Positions 47,178 through 55,637 are shown, counted from the first letter of the stretch. The stretch: DNA of 64,000 nucleotides from Rhizobium sp. BK650 (GCF_014195325.1 NZ_JACIBK010000002.1:1-64000), one strand, 5' to 3'. The notes: generated by a model from the letters alone, not told the origin. Numbers and translations are program-made.

Positions 47178-47929
47178 AGGCGACCTTTGCCGGAGGGCGT
47201 CGCAGCAATGCGGCGCTTTCACTGGAAAATGCCGAAAAGCGGGGATGCGCGGTCCCGGGGTGTAACCGGGTGACGATGCAGTCTCAGGGGGCCGGCCTCG
47301 CTCGTTATCACTGCCGCTATCACGTCCAGCATAAGTCTCGGCACGGCTCGCATTGGCACACGACCTACAAGGCGTCTGAGCTGCGGCCCTATGTGCAGAG
47401 CGCAGAACGTTGGATTATGGAGCACCGAGAGGATACGACCTATCGGGGGACCTATTGGGAGCTGGAGCACTTCATGGCGGGCGTCGGACGCGTTGACCCT
47501 GCGATGAACCTGCGGGGCCAATCTGCCGAGTATCGCGCTCGTATCGCCTTTGCGCGTCTGCGGGCGGCGGAGATTCCCGCTCGGCGGCTCATAGCCATTT
47601 ATCTTGGCGTTGCGGCCCTCATTGAGGATGATTTCGGAAGTCACCGCACCAGGGAATTTCGCATAGTACAGGCGGCAAAGGCTATCCATAGGCTCGCGAG
47701 CGGAACGCACCGAAGGTGGGACACGTGGGACCCCCGAACGGGCGGCACAAGGAAGGCCGAGCTTCACGCCTATCCTCGCTCATCCGGGCACGTCCTGAGG
47801 AAGATCGGGGAGACGCTGGAAAAGGCCTGCGACGAGCTAGCCCGTGCAGCCGTACCCGAGGTGATCGCCATGCGTACGGAGCGCTTCGGTCCTCACCCAT
47901 CTCACCCGCCTCTAGCCATGGCGTCCTAG
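47174..47929 (+). CDS. protein of unknown function with N-terminal Cys/His cluster
   Basis: 251 residues. The N-terminal part has CAVPGCNRVTMQS…ARYHCRYHVQHKSRHGSHWH, with three cysteines and several histidines that could bind zinc. The rest is helical and basic (YRARIAFARLRAAEIPARRLIAIYLGVAALIEDD; RRWDTWDPRTGG). No family is recognised. It overlaps the RNase H-like gene (ATGA) and precedes the polymerase-like gene, so the three proteins are probably made together. Confidence 0.65.
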   Translation: MKATFAGGRRSNAALSLENAEKRGCAVPGCNRVTMQSQGAGLARYHCRYHVQHKSRHGSHWHTTYKASELRPYVQSAERWIMEHREDTTYRGTYWELEHFMAGVGRVDPAMNLRGQSAEYRARIAFARLRAAEIPARRLIAIYLGVAALIEDDFGSHRTREFRIVQAAKAIHRLASGTHRRWDTWDPRTGGTRKAELHAYPRSSGHVLRKIGETLEKACDELARAAVPEVIAMRTERFGPHPSHPPLAMAS

Positions 47930-47982
47930 TCAACAAAAAGTCCTCACCGCCGTCTGATCTCCTGGCGGAGGTGGGGACGCAC

Positions 47983-49251
47983 ATGTTGGAGCATACTTTG
48001 TCACCGAGAAAAGCAGGGGACAAAAGGGCATTGCCCTATGTCCGGCACTATGACGCGTGGCTGGCCGCTGGCGGCGATAGCCTCATGGCCTTGGCCGACT
48101 GCATCTTTGAAATGCTGACTCCCCCAGCTATCACCGAGGGAAGGAAACCTAGAGCTGACGCTGTGAAGAGGCGCAAGCGCTGCGTCGAGACCCTCGTTGC
48201 CAACCTCTTAGTAGTGGCTCTGGACCCCACCCAATACGACGGACTCGCGGTGCCGCTACGAAATGGAAAACAGACGCGCTACGACCGTCGAGATTTCACC
48301 GCTGATGTATTGAGACAGGTGATTGCAGAGGCCAAAGGAGTAGGCCTGCTCTCGGTCGTGAAAGCTGTCTACAAGGAGCGGCGAACAGTCGTCGTTCCGA
48401 CTCCACGCTTCAGGCTACTTGTCGCCGAAAACGGAGTGTCGCTTTCCGATATCCGTCACGTTGAAGGACGCGAGAAAATCGAGCTTTGGACAGGAAGCAA
48501 CCGGGGCCGGGACAAGGCACCTATCGACTATAAGGACTGGCCGGAAGCAGACAGGCTGCGGGCGGAGATGGCGGAGATTAACAGGATCCTCAACAATGCC
48601 GATATTCGCCTTGATGGCGACCCAACCGCTCCAATCCATCTCGTGCGGCAATTCCACACCGACGAGCCCGGAGGCGCCCCGAGGTTTGACCGTCACGGAA
48701 GAATTTACGGTGGTTTCTGGGAAGACCTGCCGAAGGAGAAACGCCGCTTTCTGACCATTGGTGGCGAGCCTGTCGTAGATCTCGATTTCGCCTCCATGTT
48801 CGTGCAGCTCGCTTATTGCCATGCCGAGGCTGAGCCGCTTTCCGGCGACCAGTACGAGATTCCCGGATTGGAAGGGTATCGCAACGCGGTGAAGTCCCCG
48901 ATGGTCTCGCTATTCTTCCGAAAGGAAGATGCACAGAGGTTGCCCGCCGGCAGCGGAGAGAAATTGCCTGAGGGGTGGAACATGAGACGCTTCAAGGCCG
49001 CCGTGAGGGCGCGTCACCCCGCAATCGCTCACCTTTTCGACACTAACGTTGGCTTTGAGTTGATGGCGAAAGAGAGTGAAATCCTCGTCGGCATTTTGTT
49101 GGAGCTGGCGTCAGAAGGTGTCGCTGCGCTGCCAATGCACGATGGCATCATGGTGGCCGCTAGCCACAAGAGATTGGCCGTGGAGACAATGCGGAGAATC
49201 AGTACAGAGAAGCTCGGCAGGCCGCTTCAAGTGGTTGAAAAGGAAATCTAA
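47983..49251 (+). CDS. protein with family-A polymerase-palm-like motifs, unknown function
   Basis: About 422 residues from ATG 47983 (GGAGG 11 bases upstream; the frame is open further upstream inside the preceding gene, and GTG 47971 is an alternative). Two blocks recall the palm of T7-like/family-A polymerases: EPVVDLDFASMFVQLAY (D266/D268, motif A-like) and ALPMHDGIMVAA (H386-D387, motif C-like), with YRNAVKSPMVSLFF between them. The preceding RFDRHGRIYGGFWEDLPKEKRRFLTI is characteristic of a rhizobial family I recall without a proven function. Polymerase, primase or replication-initiation activity is inference. Confidence 0.6.
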   Translation: MLEHTLSPRKAGDKRALPYVRHYDAWLAAGGDSLMALADCIFEMLTPPAITEGRKPRADAVKRRKRCVETLVANLLVVALDPTQYDGLAVPLRNGKQTRYDRRDFTADVLRQVIAEAKGVGLLSVVKAVYKERRTVVVPTPRFRLLVAENGVSLSDIRHVEGREKIELWTGSNRGRDKAPIDYKDWPEADRLRAEMAEINRILNNADIRLDGDPTAPIHLVRQFHTDEPGGAPRFDRHGRIYGGFWEDLPKEKRRFLTIGGEPVVDLDFASMFVQLAYCHAEAEPLSGDQYEIPGLEGYRNAVKSPMVSLFFRKEDAQRLPAGSGEKLPEGWNMRRFKAAVRARHPAIAHLFDTNVGFELMAKESEILVGILLELASEGVAALPMHDGIMVAASHKRLAVETMRRISTEKLGRPLQVVEKEI

Positions 49252-49556
49252 AAACCACCAAATAAGTCCCCCGTATGGACTTCTAGTCGCGCCTTAGAGT
49301 GTCTGACTTTGATCATTTAGACCCCTCATCACCTTCAGCTCAGAGGCCAGCTTCAAGACGCTTGGAGGAAAGCTAGAGGCCTATCTCAAAGTGACTGACC
49401 TAAGGCAGCCTCTGTGCACCTCTCGGGGGGCTTCCTCTTGGGGAAGAGATGATGAGAGGCAATCCACCACCAGCACAGTTCCACAAAGCTATTCCTTGCG
49501 TTCGCCAGCAGGAGAGCCTTAAAGTTGCTCCGTTAGGCGGCTGTCGGTGTGGGGCG
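49252..49556. other. short non-coding stretch
   Basis: No gene, repeat or clear promoter was recognised in these 305 bases between the polymerase-like gene and the small exported protein. Confidence 0.4.
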
Positions 49557-49919
49557 ATGATGGGGTCTATGGTTCACAAGAGACTGCTGTTGGCCTTGGC
49601 CTCCCTGTTTATCGTCGGCGCACCTTATGCCAACGCCTGCGATCAAACCATTGTGCTGTCCAACTGGAAGTCATGCGCGGTGGGGCCCTTGAGCGAAACC
49701 GGAGGCGATGCTGATTGGAAGGCCGTCCCGAAGTGGACCCGAAGCAAAGACCTCAGGCCGTGGTTCATGGACAATCCTCGCCTGCTCGCCAACCATGGTC
49801 TCTGTAACGCCAAGTTTCACCGGGTCGTGCTCTGTGCGCCCGGATGGCAGGAGAGCGACGATAAGGATGCTTGCTGGTACGCCATTTGCAACGGCTACCA
49901 GGCATCTCTGGGGGATTGA
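49557..49919 (+). CDS. small exported protein, unknown function
   Basis: 120 residues. The N-terminus HKRLLLALASLFIVGAPYANA is a clear signal peptide with a cleavage site before CDQ. The mature part has six cysteines (CDQTIVLSNWKSCAVG, HGLCNAKF, VVLCAPGWQ, DACWYAICNGY), suggesting disulfide bonds in the periplasm. No family is recognised. Start at ATG 49557 or the next ATG. Confidence 0.65.
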   Translation: MMGSMVHKRLLLALASLFIVGAPYANACDQTIVLSNWKSCAVGPLSETGGDADWKAVPKWTRSKDLRPWFMDNPRLLANHGLCNAKFHRVVLCAPGWQESDDKDACWYAICNGYQASLGD

Positions 49920-49983
49920 AGGTGAGAGATTCGTCTTCGCTCATAGCTAGACAAACCGTGCTGGTGTTGTTCAACCTCTCGTT

Positions 49984-51054
49984 ATGTCTGACCAATTGAT
50001 TCTCCTCACCGCTGAAGGCGCGCAGCTCAATGCCAAAGTTGAGATGCATGATCTAGGTATCATTCTGCACAGCCGCAGTGGGACCGACCGAAACCGCGAT
50101 TACCGCGCCGCGCTTGAAATGCTCATGAGCCGCCTGGATCATGGACAGATTGCCTATCGGATCTACCTTGATAGCCGCCCAGTGCAGGGGGTCGATCATG
50201 CTCAGAGGGAACTTTCCTTTGATCGGTTGTCGCCTGTCGCAACGCGATTTGATGAGCTTGTCCGCGCTATGAATGAAGGCAGTTCAAGCCATGGAGCGTG
50301 GAGGCGGCTCTTGATTGAAACCCCAGGTACGTTACCTGCGAGGGTGCGTGAAATCATCGAAGCTGGAGGTGGCATAGTTCGTCTGCCTGCGAGCGAACTG
50401 AGGAAGGTTACGACTGCTCATATCCGCAAAGCAGTCCTAAAGCTCCTCAGCGGGAGTGACGCTCCTAACTTCGCACAATCTCGCGACTATGATGCACTTA
50501 CCGATACCGGCATTCCCCTCGCGCCTAAAAAGGTCTTCGGCCTGGCACTTGAGGAAGCGCTGGGGATAGAGGCTTACCCCGGCCACTTCAGTGCCGGATG
50601 GGGTCAAATATCCTTCGAACTCCTTCAAGAAGCGGGCCTCTGGCTGGTATCGAAAAAAGAGGGAGCCGCCCGCCCAAAGCGTGATCCCAAGCAAATTGCG
50701 CTAGAGCTGGCCGATTTTGTGCCGACCGAAGAGGAGCGCAGTTGGATTGAGGGTAACCCGAAAATCGTGTCTCACCTGAAACGTGAAAGGGCCCCTGGTT
50801 TAGCGAAAGAAAAGCGGGCTGCTTTCATGGCTGAGCACAAGCGGCTTTTTTGCGAAGAATGCAAGTTTGATCCGATGGAAAAGTATGGCCCAGAGGCAGG
50901 AGCCGCGTGCATCGAGGTTCACCACCACCGAACGCACGTAGCGAATATGGAGCCCGGTCACAAAACCAGCATGGACGACTTGAAGTGCTTGTGCGCAAAC
51001 TGCCACCGTGTGCTGCACCGCAAGCTGGCTTTGGGCCTCGCAGTGACAGTCTAG
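49984..51054 (+). CDS. HNH endonuclease (McrA-like)
   Basis: 356 residues. The C-terminal ~70 residues form an HNH/ββα-metal nuclease: CEEC (C290, C293), IEVHHHRTH (H313-H315), then CLCANCHRVLH (N339, C340, H341, H345). CxxC plus CxxC bind structural zinc. This arrangement is typical of McrA-type modification-dependent restriction enzymes. The N-terminal ~280 residues have no clear family; HGAWRRLLIETPGTLPARVREII may belong to a DNA-recognition part. It probably cuts modified or foreign DNA. The TIR-type gene lies next to it, convergent. Confidence 0.78.
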   Translation: MSDQLILLTAEGAQLNAKVEMHDLGIILHSRSGTDRNRDYRAALEMLMSRLDHGQIAYRIYLDSRPVQGVDHAQRELSFDRLSPVATRFDELVRAMNEGSSSHGAWRRLLIETPGTLPARVREIIEAGGGIVRLPASELRKVTTAHIRKAVLKLLSGSDAPNFAQSRDYDALTDTGIPLAPKKVFGLALEEALGIEAYPGHFSAGWGQISFELLQEAGLWLVSKKEGAARPKRDPKQIALELADFVPTEEERSWIEGNPKIVSHLKRERAPGLAKEKRAAFMAEHKRLFCEECKFDPMEKYGPEAGAACIEVHHHRTHVANMEPGHKTSMDDLKCLCANCHRVLHRKLALGLAVTV

Positions 51055-51068
51055 TGTTGCGTCACGCC

Positions 51069-51785
51069 TCAGAGATTTTTGACGTCGATGTCATACCCTT
51101 GAGACACCATCTCCTTAGCCAACAGTAGGCCTGCATCCTTCTGCACGTTATCTTTGAACGGTATGTAGATCAGCCCTTGAATGTCAGACGGGCGTTCCAT
51201 GGCCTCTTGCGATCCCAAGAGGATTGCCACTCTTGGCCGTCCAAGTTTTACCAGCAACATTCCCAGCTCTAGAACTACGTTCTGGCGCGCACGAAAAGCT
51301 CGCTGATCCTCGTGACTTTTCGGAAACCCAATGTCATCAGGGGTGGCAAGAACTACGGCGAAGCCAACGTCTTCCGTGTAATCTTCGAGTTTCTCGATGA
51401 TCGTTTGCCCTTTAGACGGAAGTTGGTCAAGAATTACAGGTTCCAATCCCCAACGACGCAGCATTGCATCAAGCTGTGTTCGGGCACCCTCATCGTGACC
51501 GTACACTACAAATACCTTCTTGCTCGGCCTGTCTTCCGGTTCAGGGCGAGCCGCTGCCGCCGCAGGTATCTGACCAGTACCATCAATAATCGCTTCAAGC
51601 TCGTCTTTACCAGGCGACTTCCCCTGCGCGCTTATAGTGTGGGTTCCGGGCCAGTAACTCAGCACGCCGCCGCGATTATTTCGAAATACATGACATCCGT
51701 TCTGCTCAGACCAGCCACCCTTTTGTCCAGACTCAGCAATCAGTGCCTTCAAGACTTCAATGCCGTCATAGAATTTTTTAGCCAA
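51069..51785 (-). CDS. TIR-domain protein (CAP12/Pycsar-effector-like TIR)
   Basis: 238 residues. The C-terminal ~150 residues match the predicted nucleotide-binding TIR-like family found in CBASS/Pycsar effectors: KKVFVVYGHDEGARTQLDAMLRRWGLEPVIL, then GFAVVLATPDDIG and QNVVLELGMLLVKLGR. E173 in VVLELG is in the position of the NAD-hydrolysing glutamate. The N-terminal ~80 residues (KFYDGIEVLKALIAESGQKGGWSEQNG) may sense the trigger. No cyclase gene lies nearby, so it would act alone or with a host-encoded partner. NAD depletion upon phage infection is the expected effect; that is inference. Confidence 0.8.
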   Translation of the reverse strand: MAKKFYDGIEVLKALIAESGQKGGWSEQNGCHVFRNNRGGVLSYWPGTHTISAQGKSPGKDELEAIIDGTGQIPAAAAARPEPEDRPSKKVFVVYGHDEGARTQLDAMLRRWGLEPVILDQLPSKGQTIIEKLEDYTEDVGFAVVLATPDDIGFPKSHEDQRAFRARQNVVLELGMLLVKLGRPRVAILLGSQEAMERPSDIQGLIYIPFKDNVQKDAGLLLAKEMVSQGYDIDVKNL

Positions 51786-51948
51786 GAACTACCTCCACTC
51801 ATCATGTCGATGGCGCAACATAAAATTAGACTTGCCAGTTGTTTCCGAGATTCGCAACTTCAGCGAGCTGTTTGGTCCCCATGAATGCGGCTTTCAATTG
51901 CCGTCTCTGAACCAAATCGCTTTGCCTGATGGAGGCTCAGGCAGGGGC

Positions 51949-53316
51949 TTAAGCAGGAAGCCTTACAGCTTCGACGCATTGCCGCGCCTGCTCAAGCAGT
52001 GGTCCCCCAGAGTAGACGCCAAAGGTCATCCCCTGCCGCTTGTGGCCGACTACAACGGCGATGATGCTTTCTGGCTGTCCCGCCTGCTCAGCTTTGGTGA
52101 TGAACCACCGACGGAAGCTGTGGAAGTTCACGAGACCCCTGCGCTTGCCCTCGCGCCTATCCTCAACGCCAACGCTGCGGCGATACGCCGTGAATTCGTT
52201 CGACGTCTTGAAGGACCGCTCGCGTAGTGAAGTGGATTTCCTCACGCCAGGCCATTCGGGGAAGATGTCATCCTCAGGTCCTTTGTCTCTTTTCCGGCGC
52301 TCAATGATTTCGATGAGGTCAGAATGGATAGGGCAGAGGCGTGGACCCGGCTCTTTCTTTTGCGGCTTGAAAATGAATACCCCATCATCTCGGCAGTGCT
52401 TCACCTTTAGGCATACGATAGCATCCAAGCGGGCGCCTGAGAGCGCTGCTATCCGCATGAGGTCGTCCATCGCAGGGTCAACGGGCCCCTTCAGCAAAGT
52501 CTTCACTTCATCGTCGCTAAACGGGCGCTCCTTCTGGTCAGTAGTCTGCTGAGGCTCACGTAAGCGCCGTCCCTGCCAGATGTTCGAATCGACCTCGTGC
52601 CGGTTCTCCAGCCAAGTCCAGTAGACCGAAAGGCGGCTAACGTATTTATTGAGTGTCACAGGGGTCAGGTTGGCGGTGAGGCTCGGAAGCTCATCGCAGA
52701 ACCGCACGGCCTCCTTTTTGGTTATGGATTGCAGATAAGGCGGTACACCAGCCTTGCGGCACCAATCCTTCAGCAGTTTCATCGCCCGCCTGTCGTCCGC
52801 CAGGGTACGAGCCTTAACATGCGACGTGGCCAGAAATTTTTCGTGGTGAAGGTCAATGGGCGTTCTCTCCCCTCGCGCCAATTGAGAAAAGTCGGTCGCA
52901 AGGCGCAAGCGATCGGGGTCGAAGACTTCATGGCCATCCTCGTCGGTAGCGATGGGCCGACCCGCAAGGGATTCCGCCTGCCAGTCGATCTCTTCATCAA
53001 TCTCGTCTCGCTGCGCCAAATCGAAAGCAGCCTTGCGCTGCTCGGCAAATCGAATGGCCTGCTGCATCGCCTGCTCGCGGCTTATTGATCGGGCAGCGTC
53101 CAACGAGAGCGAAGGATTTTCCGCATGCGTGATGACGGCTTTGAGTTCGGCTATGACATCCCACTTAAGCCGGTTTGCCTCCTTGAGGCTGTCTGTCCCC
53201 AGCGCCCTCTTCAACTTGGTGCCGAGTGTCGCGCGCAGCTTTTTCGGCACGTTCACAACAACCCGCCACTGGTTGCCATGACGCTCTAGAAACATGCGAT
53301 CAGATGAGAGGGCCAA
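51949..53316 (-). CDS. tyrosine recombinase / phage-type integrase of the island
   Basis: 455 residues. An N-terminal arm/SAM-like part (MFLERHGNQWRVVVNVPKKL) is followed by a core-binding domain and a catalytic domain with ALSGARLDAIVCLKVKHC (Arg), VNFHSFRRWF (His-x2-Arg) and VVGHKRQGMTFGVYSGG (His and the nucleophile Tyr). The start codon is TTG 53316, supported by GGAGG seven bases upstream; ATG 53295 has no such site. It lies beside attR at 53421-53439 and its leader overlaps the right arm-type repeats. It should insert the element into tRNA-Ala(GGC). Confidence 0.93.
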   Translation of the reverse strand: MALSSDRMFLERHGNQWRVVVNVPKKLRATLGTKLKRALGTDSLKEANRLKWDVIAELKAVITHAENPSLSLDAARSISREQAMQQAIRFAEQRKAAFDLAQRDEIDEEIDWQAESLAGRPIATDEDGHEVFDPDRLRLATDFSQLARGERTPIDLHHEKFLATSHVKARTLADDRRAMKLLKDWCRKAGVPPYLQSITKKEAVRFCDELPSLTANLTPVTLNKYVSRLSVYWTWLENRHEVDSNIWQGRRLREPQQTTDQKERPFSDDEVKTLLKGPVDPAMDDLMRIAALSGARLDAIVCLKVKHCRDDGVFIFKPQKKEPGPRLCPIHSDLIEIIERRKRDKGPEDDIFPEWPGVRKSTSLRERSFKTSNEFTAYRRSVGVEDRREGKRRGLVNFHSFRRWFITKAEQAGQPESIIAVVVGHKRQGMTFGVYSGGPLLEQARQCVEAVRLPA

Positions 53317-53326
53317 GAAAGCCTCC

Positions 53327-53347
53327 GAGTACCCAGAAAAGTACCCA
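53327..53347 (+). repeat. paired direct repeats, candidate right arm-type integrase sites
   Basis: GAGTACCCA (53327-53335) and AAGTACCCA (53339-53347), period 12 bp, the same arrangement as at 38413-38434. They lie within the leader of the integrase gene, so integrase binding here could also autoregulate it. Confidence 0.65.
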
Positions 53348-53420
53348 TATCTAGTCCCGTAGCCAACTGAATTTCAACAAGTATTTGACATAAAATGGGA
53401 AATTTTCGGGTAAGGTTGTC

Positions 53421-53439
53421 TCCCGCTTAGCTCCACCAA
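53421..53439 (+). repeat. attR: 19-bp direct repeat of the tRNA-Ala 3' end
   Basis: TCCCGCTTAGCTCCACCAA, identical to 38333-38351. It marks the right boundary of the island; core DNA resumes after it. Confidence 0.92.
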
Positions 53440-53585
53440 CCCTCCAAATGCGGTTCAATAAACATCTCAGTTCAGCATAACTGACATTTTCAGTGATTGC
53501 TCAGTTGCCGCTTTGCCAGCGGCTAAAGCGGGTTCTTATATTGATTGTCGAAGTCAACCGATTCGACATTTACCGGACCCGAACC

Positions 53586-54308
53586 ATGACACGAGCAAGA
53601 CGCCGCCACATTATCAGAACCCGCAGGACTGCGACCGGACTGGCGCTGGTTGGTGCGATTTCCTTTCTTGCGGGAATGACGGATGCGACCGGTCTGCTTC
53701 TTACCGGCGATTTCGTTTCCTTCATGACGGGCAATACGACGCGTGCGGCACTTGCACTGAGCGGTGGCGATGTCAGGCACGCCGCCGTGCTGCTGTCTGC
53801 CATTATCGTCTTCGTGCTCGGCAATGCCGCCGGCATCGTCGTCGCACACCGGGCCGGACGGCGCATCTTCGTCGTGCTCTGCTGTGTCAGCCTCTTGCTT
53901 GCGCTGGCCTCGATGATGACGCTGCAGGATCTGTTGATGACACGGTTCTATATGATCGTTCTCGCGATGGGCATGGTGAATGTGGCCGTCGAGCATGTAG
54001 AAGGGCTGCCGATCGGCCTGACCTATGTGACGGGTGCGCTGTCGCGCTTCGGCCGCGGCATAGGTCGCTGGATCATTGGTGACCGGCGCGTTGACTGGAC
54101 CATCCAGATCGTGCCCTGGGGCGGCATGATCCTTGGTGCCATCAGCGGCGCCCTCATGACGCGTCTTGTGGGCGCGCAAGCGCTGTGGCTGGTCTCCATC
54201 TTCGCGATGACGCTGGCGATTGCAGCCCTGTTCATTCCCCGGCCGCTGCAACGTCGGTTCAATCAAAAGATCGCAACTCCTCAATCGCATCCGGTGCGCG
54301 TCAGGTAA
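53586..54308 (+). CDS. DUF1275 (YoaK-like) membrane protein
   Basis: 240 residues with about six membrane spans. The family motif at the N-terminus reads FLAGMTDATGLLLTGDFVSFMTGNTTRAALAL, and a second repeat follows at VNVAVEHVEGLPIGLTYVTGALSRFGRGIG. The function of the family is unknown; a transport role has been suggested. ATG 53586 begins the conserved part; the frame is open from 53493 but without a good ribosome-binding site. It is the first core gene after the island. Confidence 0.85.
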   Translation: MTRARRRHIIRTRRTATGLALVGAISFLAGMTDATGLLLTGDFVSFMTGNTTRAALALSGGDVRHAAVLLSAIIVFVLGNAAGIVVAHRAGRRIFVVLCCVSLLLALASMMTLQDLLMTRFYMIVLAMGMVNVAVEHVEGLPIGLTYVTGALSRFGRGIGRWIIGDRRVDWTIQIVPWGGMILGAISGALMTRLVGAQALWLVSIFAMTLAIAALFIPRPLQRRFNQKIATPQSHPVRVR

Positions 54309-54374
54309 CGGCATCATTGCGTTCGCTTCCGAATCGGATAGGAAGCCCGAATGCTACCGAGCGAGGAGTTGAGC

Positions 54375-55163
54375 GTGTTCGTATTTTCGAAGCTCGTCTG
54401 GATCTTTGGCCAGCCTTTGTCGCTCGCCTTCTTCGGCGCCCTGCTTGCATTGATCGCGGGTCTTCTGCGCTGGCGCATGCTAAGCGCTCTCGGAGCGGCA
54501 GGGTCCGTCGTCATCCTTTTCGTCACGCTCTACACGACGTCAGGCAATTATCTGCTGCAGGGATTGGAAGAGCGCTTTCCGAAGCCGGACAGCGCTCCGG
54601 AAGATGTCAAATGCATGATCGTGCTTGGCGGCGCATTTGAGAACGAGGTGAACACTGTTCGCCACGGTATCGAGTTTGCCGATGGTGCGGATCGTTTTGT
54701 CGAAGCCCTGCGTTTGGCGCAGAAGTATCCGCTATCGCGCATTCTCGTGTCGGGCGGCGATGGGTCGCTCTCGGGAACCTATGAAGGGGATGCAGCCGCT
54801 TCCAGGCGCTTCTTCTCGCTCTTCGGTGTCGGCAAAGAGCGCCTCGTAGAGGAAACGCAATCACGCTCGACTTACGAAAACGCACTTAACACCAAGAAAT
54901 TTCTGGCGCAGCAGGCCCTTTCGAATTGCCTGCTGATCACCTCGGCCTTCCACATGCCGCGCTCGGTCGGCCTGTTCCGCAAGCTCGGCATCGATATCGT
55001 GCCCTGGCCAACGGATTACCGCACGACCGGCAATGTCACGCTCGGCCTGGATTTTACGCAACCGAGCCTGAACGCTCAGAATCTGGGGACGGCTCTTCGT
55101 GAATGGTACGGTCTCGTCGGTTACTATCTCGCCGGCCGCACCTCTTCTCTTTTTCCGGTTTGA
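54375..55163 (+). CDS. YdcF/SanA family protein (DUF218)
   Basis: About 262 residues. Two N-terminal membrane spans (PLSLAFFGALLALIAGLL and LGAAGSVVILFVTLY) are followed by the DUF218 domain: CMIVLGGAFEN, RILVSGGDGS, ETQSRSTYENALNTK and CLLITSAFHMPRSVGLFRKLG. Members are linked to envelope integrity. GAGGAG six bases before GTG 54375 favours that start over ATG 54351. It is convergent with the next gene, 3 bp apart. Confidence 0.87.
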   Translation: MFVFSKLVWIFGQPLSLAFFGALLALIAGLLRWRMLSALGAAGSVVILFVTLYTTSGNYLLQGLEERFPKPDSAPEDVKCMIVLGGAFENEVNTVRHGIEFADGADRFVEALRLAQKYPLSRILVSGGDGSLSGTYEGDAAASRRFFSLFGVGKERLVEETQSRSTYENALNTKKFLAQQALSNCLLITSAFHMPRSVGLFRKLGIDIVPWPTDYRTTGNVTLGLDFTQPSLNAQNLGTALREWYGLVGYYLAGRTSSLFPV

Positions 55164-55166
55164 AAT

Positions 55167-55637
55167 CTACTTCTTGGAAATGGTGACGAATTTCGTACCG
55201 CGTACGCGCGTGGTGACCACGCAGGGGTCGCCGCCGGTGCGGTCGCAGAAGCGGGGGTTCATCTTCATGGCGAGCACCATATTGCCGAACCGCTGCACGA
55301 AATCGTAGCCGAAGATCTGCGCGGTCGCGATCATGAAGTAGCCGCCTTCGGCCACCTGAAGATAAAAATTATAGGTGCAGCCGTCCTCGTTGCATTGCGG
55401 ACCCTTTTGGCCGTCGCAGGTGAGGTCGCCCTCGTTGACGACCGCGTCTATGAGCCCGTCATTGTTGATATCCTGACGGATGAGGAAGCCGTTACCGAAG
55501 GATGCTTCCGTGCATTGCTCCTGGAAATGCTTCTTCTCGTAGATCTCCGGATCGGAGATCAGCGATTGCTGGGCAAAGGCCGCGACCGGCATAACCAGCA
55601 GCAAAACGACGTTCAGGAGTACGGGCAGCAGCTTCAC
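55167..55637 (-). CDS. small exported protein with EF-hand-like loop
   Basis: 156 residues from GTG 55637 (AGAGGAAA upstream). The N-terminus KLLPVLLNVVLLLVMPVAAFA is a signal peptide. The mature part contains DINNDGLIDAVVNEGD, which looks like a calcium-binding EF-hand/dockerin loop, plus several cysteines (CDGQKGPQCNEDGC). The family is not identified. Confidence 0.7.
   Translation of the reverse strand: MKLLPVLLNVVLLLVMPVAAFAQQSLISDPEIYEKKHFQEQCTEASFGNGFLIRQDINNDGLIDAVVNEGDLTCDGQKGPQCNEDGCTYNFYLQVAEGGYFMIATAQIFGYDFVQRFGNMVLAMKMNPRFCDRTGGDPCVVTTRVRGTKFVTISKK

Larger units (their letters stand above)
38351..53439. mobile_element. ~15.1 kb integrative element in tRNA-Ala(GGC) carrying defence-like cargo
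   Basis: Bounded by the 19-bp repeat and carrying a tyrosine integrase gene next to the right boundary. Paired AGTACCCA repeats lie near both ends. Base composition is less GC-rich and less regular than in the flanking core genes. The cargo consists of macro/DarT-like, AbiJ-like, SNase-like, SRAP, serine recombinase, RNase H-like, polymerase-like, HNH and TIR genes. No phage capsid, tail, terminase or conjugation genes are present, so it is an integrative element or a satellite-like island rather than a full prophage or ICE. Whether it can still excise is unknown. Confidence 0.9.

Noticed and set aside
51312..52227. Plus-strand frames opposite the TIR gene and the integrase end
   Set aside because: Antisense to two well-supported genes; sequence shows no own domains.
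38351..53439. Prophage interpretation of the island
   Set aside because: Integrase and att repeats are present, but no terminase, portal, capsid, tail or lysis gene was seen in 15 kb.
38351..53439. ICE or plasmid interpretation
   Set aside because: No relaxase, type IV secretion or recognisable RepABC genes were seen.
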